Shown here: positions 1-5,210 of the stretch, one piece after another | Layout: each line of letters starts with the position of its first letter | How positions within the stretch are numbered: the first letter of the stretch is position 1 | Assembly: GCA_005773095.1 (NCBI GenBank) | Contig: SXHT01000324.1 | Location: 1 to 6,704, forward strand | Source: Planctomycetaceae bacterium | GTDB taxonomy: Bacteria > Planctomycetota > Planctomycetia > Pirellulales > PALSA-1355 | Length of the DNA stretch: 6,704 bases | Direction of reading: 5' to 3' | Program-made: the position numbers and the translations under genes | The notes under the pieces: generated by a model | What the model saw: only the letters and a program-made list of their open reading frames with translations | What the model was told of the DNA's origin: nothing | Database searches by the model: none

Positions 1-617
1 ATGGGCCAGCCAGGGCGACCCTTGCCCCAGGGACTGTCCCAAGCTGGCTCGCCAGGTTTCGCGGACTTCCAAAGCGCGAAGTCGCCCGGCGATCGTGTCT
101 TCGACGCCGCCTCACCCCCTTCTCCCTGTTGGCTGTCGGCCGAGCGGTTGCTGAGCTTCCCGTAACCGGGGTCTTTGGCGACGTCAAAGAACACGTCGCC
201 GGCGGCGGCATAGGCATGCCCCTTGTCGATCAGCGACTGCACGAAATTGATGATGTTGCCCATGTGCTCGGTGGCGCGGGGCATCTGGTCGATGCTGTCG
301 ACACCGAGGCCCCGAAGGTTGTTCAAATAATCGACGACCATCTCTTCGGCGATCTCGTGCATCGGGATGCCGCGCTCGCGCATCTGGGCAATCAGCTTGT
401 CGTCCACATCCGTAATATTGACGACCCAGGTCACGTCGTAACCCGAGTAAACAAGGTACCGTTTGATCGTGTCGAAAATCACCGGCCCCACCATGTGGCC
501 AATGTGGCTCTCCTTGTAGACCGTGGGCCCACAGAGGTAGATGCCCACCTTGCCAGGCAGGACAGGCTCGAAGGGTTCTTTTGTTTTCGTGAGGGTGTTG
601 TAAACGCGGAGGGTCAT
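1..617 (-). CDS. cysS: Cysteinyl-tRNA synthetase, N-terminal 205 residues (3' end beyond window)
   Basis: Class I aminoacyl-tRNA synthetase that activates cysteine with ATP and charges tRNA-Cys in the cytoplasm. The start is the ATG at 615-617 and the translation stays open to the window edge. Visible landmarks are the zinc-ligand Cys29 in YLCGPT, the ATP-binding HIGH signature at His38-Ile39-Gly40-His41, NITDVDDK at about residues 68-74, and the block FALWKSAKPGEPAWDSPWG ending in GRPGW near residue 204, which matches the family in order and spacing. The KMSKS loop and anticodon-binding domain would lie outside the window. The region between GKLSNRS and SPGDFALW (about residues 154-180) is acidic and glycine-rich, as is usual for this variable connector. 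The gene lies 20 bp downstream of ispF and probably shares its transcript. No Shine-Dalgarno motif precedes the ATG. Identification is firm. Confidence 0.96.
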   Translation of the reverse strand, partial: MTLRVYNTLTKTKEPFEPVLPGKVGIYLCGPTVYKESHIGHMVGPVIFDTIKRYLVYSGYDVTWVVNITDVDDKLIAQMRERGIPMHEIAEEMVVDYLNNLRGLGVDSIDQMPRATEHMGNIINFVQSLIDKGHAYAAAGDVFFDVAKDPGYGKLSNRSADSQQGEGGEAASKTRSPGDFALWKSAKPGEPAWDSPWGKGRPGWP

Positions 618-637
618 GTTTGTGAGTTACCGTAGTG

Positions 638-1162
638 TTAACGAACACCGGCGATACCACCGCCGGCTTTGCGGAGCAGAACGATGCATTCGGCTTGGAT
701 GGCTTCTTCGCGGCCCACGGGGCCGACCGATTCGCCGGTCTTGGCCTTGAGGCCGACCAGGCTCTCGTCGATCGCCAACAATTGGGAAATCCTCCGGCGG
801 ATGGTTTGCTTGTAAGCCGATAACTTCGGCCGCTGGGCGAACGCGATGCAATCGACGTTCGCAACCTCGTATCCCATGGCTCGAACTGCCTGCACGGCCA
901 CCTGCAACATCTCGCCGGAATCGCGGTTGCGGTTGATCGGGTCGGTGTCGGGAAACAATTCACCGATGTCGCCCAGCGCGGCGGCGCCGAGTAGAGCGTC
1001 GGTCACGGCGTGCAGCAACACATCCGCATCGCTGTGGCCAACCAAATGCGAATCGTGCGGAATCTCAACGCCGCCGATCTTGAGCGGACCGCCGCTTGCG
1101 AGCCGATGAGTGTCGTGTCCGATGCCTATCCGATGCTCTTGCGTAGCTGAATCTCCATGCAG
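638..1162 (-). CDS. ispF: 2-C-methyl-D-erythritol 2,4-cyclodiphosphate synthase; start codon unresolved
   Basis: IspF converts CDP-ME 2-phosphate to MEcPP with release of CMP in the MEP isoprenoid pathway; it is a cytosolic zinc-dependent homotrimer. Conserved blocks are RIGIGHDTHRL (metal ligands Asp and His), IGGVEIPHDSHLVGHSDADV, LLHAVTDALLGAAALGDIG (third metal-ligand His) and LFPDTDP. The C-terminal half carries KLSAYK, LVGLKAKTGESVG and a final AECIVLLRKAG. The first ATG/GTG/TTG in frame is TTG at 1043-1045, but starting there removes the DxH ligands, so it cannot give an active enzyme. The reading frame is open up to TAG at 1163-1165 and contains CTG at 1160-1162, used here as a provisional start (174 residues; E. 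coli IspF has 159). Alternatives are ATA at 1127-1129, or the ATG at 1156-1158, which is in another frame and would need a one-base shift. cysS follows after 20 bp. Confidence 0.93.
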   Translation of the reverse strand: MHGDSATQEHRIGIGHDTHRLASGGPLKIGGVEIPHDSHLVGHSDADVLLHAVTDALLGAAALGDIGELFPDTDPINRNRDSGEMLQVAVQAVRAMGYEVANVDCIAFAQRPKLSAYKQTIRRRISQLLAIDESLVGLKAKTGESVGPVGREEAIQAECIVLLRKAGGGIAGVR

Positions 1163-1189
1163 CTAAGTGGTTTACGTCAGTAGACAACG

Positions 1190-1200
1190 GCTGGATTATA
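1190..1200 (-). promoter_or_regulatory. Possible -10 element for ispF-cysS
   Basis: On the minus strand the 11-mer TATAATCCAGC contains a perfect TATAAT. It would place a transcript start near 1188, about 25 nt upstream of the provisional ispF start. No good TTGACA is seen about 17 nt further upstream. The same 11-mer lies just before the ABC ATPase gene at 2158-2168, which supports a functional role, but this is inferred from sequence alone. Confidence 0.4.
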
Positions 1201-1255
1201 TCGCAATGAGCCACGGGAGGGGATAGGGGTTTGATCGCGCAGGCAACAGCCTCAC

Positions 1256-1299
1256 GTAGAAACCTGGCGGCTTTCGACGGCGAGCACCAGGCGGTCTAC
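1256..1299. other. Imperfect stem-loop in intergenic region
   Basis: GTAGA (1256-1260) and CCTGG (1263-1267) pair with CCAGG (1287-1291) and TCTAC (1295-1299). This gives ten base pairs interrupted by a 2/3-nt internal loop around a 19-nt terminal loop. No T-tract follows on either strand, so it is not a standard terminator. It could be a leader structure for the decayed gene downstream, or chance. Confidence 0.3.
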
Positions 1300-1364
1300 G
1301 GGTAAACAATAACCCTACTGCTCGTCGATGCAAAAATCGGTCAGGTTGCGTCACCTGGCAAGCG

Positions 1365-1616
1365 ATGGAAATCGCAATGGCCGACCATCCAATCAAACAC
1401 ATTCGCGAGGCGATTCGTCACGCGAAGCAGAGCCGCTGGCGTGTCGAAAAGGCATCGGCGCGAACGCACATTTGGGGGACGATCTGGTGTCCCTTGCCCA
1501 GTCGCGAAGGATGAAGGGTGCCGGGTACGCGTAATGGTAACCGTTCACGGGCCACGGACCGGCTCATTTCCCCGGCGAATTCGCGCAAGGCGCATCGTGC
1601 GGTGGGGGGTTGCCCT
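1365..1616 (+). pseudogene. Decayed small HicA-like ('HAWG...CP' family) protein gene
   Basis: From the ATG at 1377 (or 1365, same frame) the frame reads MADHPIKHIREAIRHAK, then SRWRVEKAS, then THIWGTIWCPLPSREG, ending at TGA 1512-1514 after 45 codons. From memory this resembles a family of about 70-90 residues: HI..A..YA...GWR..K....HAWG...CP....C...VWSTPRNPENHAR.IRRAVD.CP, usually paired with a predicted antitoxin-like partner. The missing continuation appears in pieces: GCRVRV in the +1 frame at about 1516-1533, then SRKAHRAVGGCP back in the first frame at 1581-1616. A 7-nt insertion resembling a duplicated GAAGG (around 1507-1518) would explain both the stop and the frame change. No partner gene is seen on either side. 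The family match is recalled, not searched; the toxin role is an inference. Confidence 0.45.
1537..1554 (+). repeat. Left copy of an 18-bp perfect inverted repeat
   Basis: GTAACCGTTCACGGGCCA here recurs exactly as its reverse complement at 2103-2120, bounding a 584-bp segment. It contains the palindromic core CCGT-TC-ACGG. It also falls inside the decayed gene at about 1365-1616, in the stretch where family similarity breaks down. No target-site duplication is seen outside the two copies. Confidence 0.8.
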
Positions 1617-1788
1617 GGGCTGCTCAAAATGAGCGTTTTCGACGGTCGAATAGCCATGTTTAGAGTGCGCTGTTTTTGTTCCGGATTGGGACCGTGGCCT
1701 GCAGGGGCGTTCACGCTCCTTTCCGCCGCAGGCGGTCCCAGGCCCGCCGTTTACGGCGGGTGCCGCGGCGCTGTGCCCCATTATTTTC

Positions 1789-1903
1789 CAGGCCCGTTCA
1801 CGGGCGTTCTCGCTGCCCGGCTTCAGCCAACTGGTAACGATAATCGCGGCGGTTGCGTTCCAAGGCTCAAGCCACACAGCGAGAAGAGCCGTGAACGGCC
1901 CTG
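1789..1903. repeat. Long imperfect inverted repeat (40-bp arms)
   Basis: Positions 1789-1828 match the reverse complement of 1864-1903 at 32 of 40 bases by hand alignment. Each arm carries two of the small palindromes (CCGTTCACGG and GGCT-NN-AGCC) in mirrored order. The similarity may continue a few bases inward with gaps. A transcript or single strand could fold into one large hairpin with smaller hairpins in its arms. It may have arisen from two copies of the same unit in opposite orientation. Confidence 0.65.
1884..1903 (+). repeat. 20-bp direct repeat, copy 1
   Basis: AAGAGCCGTGAACGGCCCTG, identical to 1970-1989 (86 bp offset). It contains GCCGT-GA-ACGGC and is also part of the right arm of the long inverted repeat. 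Confidence 0.85.
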
Positions 1904-1969
1904 GGCAAACGGTCGTTTGTCCGCCCTCCCCAGGCATGAATGCCTGGGCTAATACCGCCTTGTGGCGGC

Positions 1970-1989
1970 AAGAGCCGTGAACGGCCCTG
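1970..1989 (+). repeat. 20-bp direct repeat, copy 2
   Basis: Exact second copy of the 20-mer at 1884-1903. The two copies are separated by the palindromes at 1903-1922, 1929-1948 and 1955-1968. Confidence 0.85.
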
Positions 1990-2102
1990 ACGATACTCGG
2001 AACAAAACCGGTACAAAAACCAGAGCTCCATAACACAACAAATTGAGCGGCCCAGTGGTTGCCCAACCTGGTTCCCGGAAAAATGTGCTTGTCCCCTTCT
2101 CT

Positions 2103-2120
2103 TGGCCCGTGAACGGTTAC
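2103..2120 (-). repeat. Right copy of the 18-bp perfect inverted repeat
   Basis: Exact reverse complement of 1537-1554. It ends 52 bp before the ABC ATPase start codon and just upstream of that gene's candidate promoter, so the repeat segment abuts the regulatory region. Confidence 0.8.
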
Positions 2121-2157
2121 GCCGCGTGTTTCCCTACTCTCCGATCCCGCTCGGCCT

Positions 2158-2168
2158 TATAATCCAGC
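2158..2168 (+). promoter_or_regulatory. Possible -10 element of the ABC transporter operon
   Basis: TATAATCCAGC contains a perfect TATAAT ending 9 nt before the ATG at 2173. If used, transcription would begin almost at the start codon, giving a leaderless or near-leaderless mRNA, which fits the lack of a Shine-Dalgarno motif. No convincing -35 hexamer lies about 17 nt upstream. The same 11-mer precedes ispF in the opposite orientation. Confidence 0.45.
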
Positions 2169-2172
2169 ACCT

Positions 2173-3168
2173 ATGGCGATCATCGAAATCGAGCGGCTGG
2201 CGAAGTCCTACCGCGTCTATCAGAAAAAAGAAGGGCTGCTGGCCTCGGTGGGCGGGCTGTTCCGTCGCCAGCACCGCGAGGTCCAGGCGGTCCGCGACAT
2301 CGACCTTCACGTCGAAGCGGGTGAATTTGTTGCATTCCTTGGTCCCAACGGCGCCGGCAAGACAACCACGCTCAAGCTGCTCTCCGGCGTGATTACGCCA
2401 ACACGCGGCATGGCCCGCGTCATGGGCCACGTACCGTGGGAGCGCTCCAACGCGTATCGCCGCCGCTTCGCCCTGGTGATGGGGCAGAAGAATCAGCTCT
2501 GGTGGGACTTGCCCGCGCAGGAATCGTTCCGGCTGCATCAGCAAATCTACGGCATCGAAGCGGCGGAATTTGAGCGCGTGAGGGATGAACTGACCAGCCT
2601 GCTCGATGTGCGGAGTTTGCTCGGCCAGCCGGTCCGCGAGCTGTCGCTGGGCGAGCGCATGAAGATGGAGCTGATCGCGGCCTTGCTGCACTCGCCCGAG
2701 GTGCTGTTCCTGGACGAACCCACGATCGGCCTCGATGTGATTGCACAGCACAACATTCAGACGTTCCTGCGGCACTACCAAGAGACTCGGGGAATCACGA
2801 TCCTGCTCACCAGCCACTATATGAAAGACGTGGCCGCGCTGTGCCGGCGCGTGGTGATCATTGCCCGCGGGCGAATCGTATACGATGGTTCGCTGAGCGG
2901 GATCATCGACCAGTTCAGCGGGCATAAGGTCGTGACGCTCGTGTTCCCTACGGAAGTGGTGCCGACCGGACTGGAACGCTTCGGCGAAGTGATTTCGCAT
3001 CAAGCGCCGCGCGTAAAGCTCAAGGTTGACCGCAACGGCATCGGCGAATTATTGTCGGCGATATTGGCCGAACACACCATCGAAGACGTAAGCGTCGAAG
3101 ACCCCCCGCTCGAAGAAGTGATCGCCGAAGTGTTTTCCTCAATCGCCAAAGAACCCGCTCCCGTTTAG
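2173..3168 (+). CDS. ABC transporter ATP-binding protein (COG4586-like)
   Basis: ATPase subunit that powers the two permeases encoded next; it acts at the inner face of the cytoplasmic membrane. All nucleotide-binding motifs are intact in the 331-residue product: Walker A GPNGAGKTT at 57-65, Q-loop Gln105, signature LSLGER at 157-162, Walker B VLFLDE at 177-182, D-loop GLD at 186-188 and switch His215 in TSHY. The insertion after the first strand (about residues 16-38, YQKKEGLLASVGGLFRR) and the roughly 80-residue C-terminal domain after residue 250 are typical of the large uncharacterised NatA/DrrA-like group usually linked to two ABC-2 permeases. The ATG sits 10 nt after a TATAAT. The substrate cannot be told from sequence. 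The direction is probably export, as for other ABC-2 systems without a binding protein. Confidence 0.93.
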   Translation: MAIIEIERLAKSYRVYQKKEGLLASVGGLFRRQHREVQAVRDIDLHVEAGEFVAFLGPNGAGKTTTLKLLSGVITPTRGMARVMGHVPWERSNAYRRRFALVMGQKNQLWWDLPAQESFRLHQQIYGIEAAEFERVRDELTSLLDVRSLLGQPVRELSLGERMKMELIAALLHSPEVLFLDEPTIGLDVIAQHNIQTFLRHYQETRGITILLTSHYMKDVAALCRRVVIIARGRIVYDGSLSGIIDQFSGHKVVTLVFPTEVVPTGLERFGEVISHQAPRVKLKVDRNGIGELLSAILAEHTIEDVSVEDPPLEEVIAEVFSSIAKEPAPV

Positions 3169-3194
3169 CGGCGCTGGAGGTCGGGTTTTAGCCG

Positions 3195-3234
3195 GTGTAT
3201 CTCAACGTCCGACTGCCGGCAAACGCCGGTACAC
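3195..3234 (+). other. Stem-loop just upstream of the first permease gene
   Basis: CCGGC (3216-3220) and GCCGG (3225-3229) form a tight hairpin with an AAAC loop. An outer GTGTA (3195-3199) can pair with TACAC (3230-3234), leaving a one-sided bulge of about 16 nt. It ends 6 nt before the permease ATG, in the 72-nt gap after the ATPase gene, where it could affect translation or RNA processing. Speculative. Confidence 0.3.
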
Positions 3235-3240
3235 AAGCCA

Positions 3241-4080
3241 ATGGCCGCCGCCGCCATCCACGCATCGCCGTCGAAGTTGAAAACCTGGTGGACGATCCTG
3301 CGTATCTGCATTGAAGAACGTCTTGTCTACCGCGGTGATTTCGCGCTCGGCACGCTGATGCGATTCCTGCCGCTTGTGACACAGGTCTTCTTGTGGAGCG
3401 CCGTATTTGCCGGCACCAAACAACAAGAAATCGCCGGCTACTCGTATCGTGATTTTGTCGCCTATTACTTGCTGACCAACGTGGCCCGAGCGTTCTCCAG
3501 CATGCCGGGATTGGCGACGGGAATTGCGCGGCAGGTCCGCGGCGGCGAGATCAAGAAGTTCCTGATTCAGCCGGTGGATATGGTGGGCTTTCTGCTGCTT
3601 AGCCGCGTCGCGCACAAGCTGGTCTATTACGGCGTCGCGCTGGCGCCGTTCGCACTCGTGTTTTACCTTTGCCGAGGATTCTTCAACGGTTGGCCCGATG
3701 CCGCGACGATGACCGCCTTTGTGGCTTCGCTCTTGATGGGCTTCTTGATCGGCTTTTACATGGAGGCCCTGATGGGCATGTTGGGGTTCTGGATGCTCGA
3801 AGTCAGTTCGCTGCTGTTTGTGTTCATTCTGTTCACGTTCTTTTTCTCGGGGCACATGTTCCCCATTGACATGCTGAGCGGCTGGCTGGGCTGGTTTTTC
3901 CGCCAGATGCCATTCCAGTACCTGGCGTACTTTCCGGCCGCGATCTTCCTGGGAAAGATCAGCGGACCCGACCTGGCTTGGGGCCTCGCCGTTGAATTCG
4001 CCTGGCTGATTGCGTTGATCATCGCCTGCCGCACGGCCTTTCATTACGGCGTGAAGCGGTATGCGGGATACGGAGGCTGA
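3241..4080 (+). CDS. ABC-2 type permease, first subunit (COG4587-like)
   Basis: Integral membrane subunit of the exporter, 279 residues and about six membrane segments. Clear hydrophobic spans are near residues 37-57, 72-88 (weaker), 114-145, 155-178, 183-203 and 245-264. The motif after the second span, ARQVRGGEIKKFLIQPVD (about 96-113), matches the 'G.I...L..P' cytosolic loop seen in this permease family. The C-terminus ends in HYGVKRYAGYGG, similar to the short basic, glycine-rich tail of relatives. The start ATG is 72 nt after the ATPase stop, with no Shine-Dalgarno motif but with a hairpin ending 6 nt before it. It is followed by the second permease after 8 nt, so the two are almost surely co-translated. 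The two permeases probably form a heterodimer. Confidence 0.9.
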   Translation: MAAAAIHASPSKLKTWWTILRICIEERLVYRGDFALGTLMRFLPLVTQVFLWSAVFAGTKQQEIAGYSYRDFVAYYLLTNVARAFSSMPGLATGIARQVRGGEIKKFLIQPVDMVGFLLLSRVAHKLVYYGVALAPFALVFYLCRGFFNGWPDAATMTAFVASLLMGFLIGFYMEALMGMLGFWMLEVSSLLFVFILFTFFFSGHMFPIDMLSGWLGWFFRQMPFQYLAYFPAAIFLGKISGPDLAWGLAVEFAWLIALIIACRTAFHYGVKRYAGYGG

Positions 4081-4088
4081 TCGGAACC

Positions 4089-4970
4089 ATGAACTCGGAG
4101 CTCCCCACTCGGTACGAGATCCGCACGGAACGTGCCTCCGCTCGTTCGGCGCCCAGCCGTTATGGCGCCGTCTTCCTCATGTTTGCCCGCAACAGTTTGG
4201 TACGCGACATGACGTTTCGCGCCAACTTTATCATCGAGGTCATCTCTGCCCTGTCGTGGATGAGCATGTACCTGGGGTTCTACATCCTGATCTTCGAATA
4301 CACCCCCTCAATTGGCGCAGGCACGGGCTGGGGAAAATATCAATTCTTTGCCTTTCTGGCGACGACATTGTTTGTGAACAGCATTGTGGAAGCGTTCTTC
4401 ATGCCAAATACCGAAGAGCTGAGCGAGCTGATACGCAGCGGAGGACTCGACTTCGCGCTGCTCAAGCCGATCGATACACAGTTTCTGGTGTCACTCCAAA
4501 GAGTCGACTGGTCTTCGCTGGCGAACTTTCTTTTTGCCGCCTGCCTGCTCGGCTATTCGCTGCTGAAAATCGGTCACGTGCCAGGCTGGCCGCAGCTGCT
4601 GCTGTATCCCTTGTACGTGGGCTGCGGTGTGGGAATGCTCTACAGCCTGATGATTACGCTGGCCGCCACAAGCATTTGGCTCGGGCGGAACCAAACTTTG
4701 TACGACTTCTGGTTCTACATCACGAACTTTTCCCGGTATCCGCGTGAAATCTATAGCGGCACCTATGGAACGCCGCTGAACATCGCGTTTACCTACATTT
4801 TGCCCGTATTGCTGGTGGTCAACGTGCCGGCCTGGCTCATGGTGCGCCCCTTGAATGCGGAAGAATGGTCGCTGGCCGTCTATGCGCTCGTGGCCACCGC
4901 CGCCTGCCTGGCACTCTCCCGTTGGGTTTTCGGGAGGGCTCTTTTGAGCTACCGCAGCGCCAGCAGCTAA
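4089..4970 (+). CDS. ABC-2 type permease, second subunit (COG3694-like)
   Basis: Second membrane subunit, 293 residues, with a roughly 30-residue hydrophilic N-terminus. Membrane spans are visible near residues 46-69, 84-104, 143-160, 168-195, 231-252 and 260-280. Family-like landmarks are LSELIRSGGLDFALLKPID (about 111-129), matching the 'iR.G.ld..LlkP' loop, and NFSRYPREIYSGTYG (about 213-227), matching the 'f.ryP..iy' motif before a conserved TYILP span. The coding region begins 8 nt after the first permease stop. GGAGG at 4072-4076 lies 12 nt before the ATG, a slightly long but plausible ribosome binding site and the clearest one in the window. The protein differs clearly from the first permease, as expected for the heterodimeric arrangement. 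Confidence 0.9.
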   Translation: MNSELPTRYEIRTERASARSAPSRYGAVFLMFARNSLVRDMTFRANFIIEVISALSWMSMYLGFYILIFEYTPSIGAGTGWGKYQFFAFLATTLFVNSIVEAFFMPNTEELSELIRSGGLDFALLKPIDTQFLVSLQRVDWSSLANFLFAACLLGYSLLKIGHVPGWPQLLLYPLYVGCGVGMLYSLMITLAATSIWLGRNQTLYDFWFYITNFSRYPREIYSGTYGTPLNIAFTYILPVLLVVNVPAWLMVRPLNAEEWSLAVYALVATAACLALSRWVFGRALLSYRSASS

Positions 4971-5030
4971 AGCCAAATACGGATTAACACCCAGGATCAG
5001 CATTGACTTTTCCTAACAGAACGGCAATCA

Positions 5031-5210
5031 TTGGCTAACACAACCCTAACTTTCAGGCAGGTTCGATGGCTGGCGACGGCCATCCGGAACAACCCAATAA
5101 CGACCCAAATGGCGAACCCCTGGTTCATCGCCGAAACGCTCTTGCCCGCCTATCTGGCCTGGACCATGATCCGGGTATGGGGTTTCGGCGATCACTTTCG
5201 AGTCTGGTGA
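5031..5210 (+). CDS. Possible small Trp-rich protein, 59 residues
   Basis: I do not recognise this protein. Starting from TTG 5031 it reads MANTTLTFRQVRWLATAIRN, then NPITTQMANPWFIAETLLPA, then YLAWTMIRVWGFGDHFRVW. It has five tryptophans and a mostly hydrophobic stretch (about residues 31-50) that could be a weak membrane segment or an amphipathic helix. In this stretch the frame has clearly higher third-position GC than the competing upstream extension of the peptidase, by eye, which favours it as the coding frame between 5061 and 5207. Its TGA (5208-5210) overlaps an in-frame GTG of the peptidase as GTGA, a common sign of translational coupling. It lies 60 nt after the permease stop. An internal ATG at 5109-5111 is an alternative start, and no Shine-Dalgarno motif is evident. 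Confidence 0.42.
   Translation: MANTTLTFRQVRWLATAIRNNPITTQMANPWFIAETLLPAYLAWTMIRVWGFGDHFRVW

Larger units (their letters stand above)
1703..1985. repeat. Array of tight palindromes with 2-4 nt centres
   Basis: Palindromes in order: 1703-1720 AGGGGCGT-TC-ACGCTCCT (one G-T pair); 1723-1735 CCGCC-GCA-GGCGG; 1743-1760 CCCGCCGT-TT-ACGGCGGG; 1792-1805 GCCCGT-TC-ACGGGC; 1819-1828 GGCT-TC-AGCC; 1864-1873 GGCT-CA-AGCC; 1888-1899 GCCGT-GA-ACGGC; 1903-1922 with core CAAACG-GT-CGTTTG; 1929-1948 CCCAGGCAT-GA-ATGCCTGGG; 1955-1968 CCGCC-TTGT-GGCGG; 1974-1985 GCCGT-GA-ACGGC. Similar units lie outside the array at 1541-1550, 2057-2068 (GGTTG-CC-CAACC) and 2107-2116. The stems differ but stay complementary while the CGT-NN-ACG apex recurs, so these look like related hairpins rather than chance. 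Confidence 0.7.
1537..2120. repeat. Repeat-rich segment bounded by inverted repeats; no credible gene
   Basis: This segment holds at least twelve short palindromes, a 40-bp imperfect inverted repeat and a 20-bp direct repeat. Long reading frames exist on both strands (1518-1952 plus, 1545-2066 minus), but they only read through the repeats, match no family I recognise, and overlap each other. The overall look is that of a decayed non-autonomous element or an accumulation of REP-like units. No transposase fragment is visible. Whether the 18-bp ends really delimit a unit that moved as one is uncertain. Confidence 0.45.

Noticed and set aside
129..635. 168-residue plus-strand frame opposite cysS
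   Set aside because: Antisense to a securely identified cysteinyl-tRNA synthetase.
1700..1990. CRISPR array
   Set aside because: The repeats are short, differ in sequence and spacing, occur in both orientations and have no uniform spacers; no cas gene is present.
1518..2066. Long reading frames on both strands (1518-1952 plus, 144 residues; 1545-2066 minus, 173 residues)
   Set aside because: They overlap each other, run straight through the palindromes and repeats, and show no domain, motif or sensible codon pattern.
2134..3003. 289-residue minus-strand frame opposite the ABC ATPase
   Set aside because: It is antisense to a gene with every ABC motif intact; its His/Arg/Gln-rich composition is typical of a GC-rich shadow frame.
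3202..4044. 280-residue minus-strand frame opposite the first permease
   Set aside because: Shadow of a clear membrane protein gene; strongly hydrophilic with no recognisable domain.
5003..5031. Promoter before the 59-residue ORF (TTGACT at 5003-5008)
   Set aside because: The position 17 nt downstream reads AATCAT, a poor -10 match, so I could not support it.
4971..5036. AGCCAA/TTGGCT inverted repeat as a terminator after the second permease
   Set aside because: Only six base pairs with a 54-nt loop and no T-tract; likely chance.
5066..5206. Upstream extension of the peptidase to ATG 5066
   Set aside because: The first 37 added residues are hydrophilic with lower third-position GC and overlap a better-coding frame; kept only as an alternative start.
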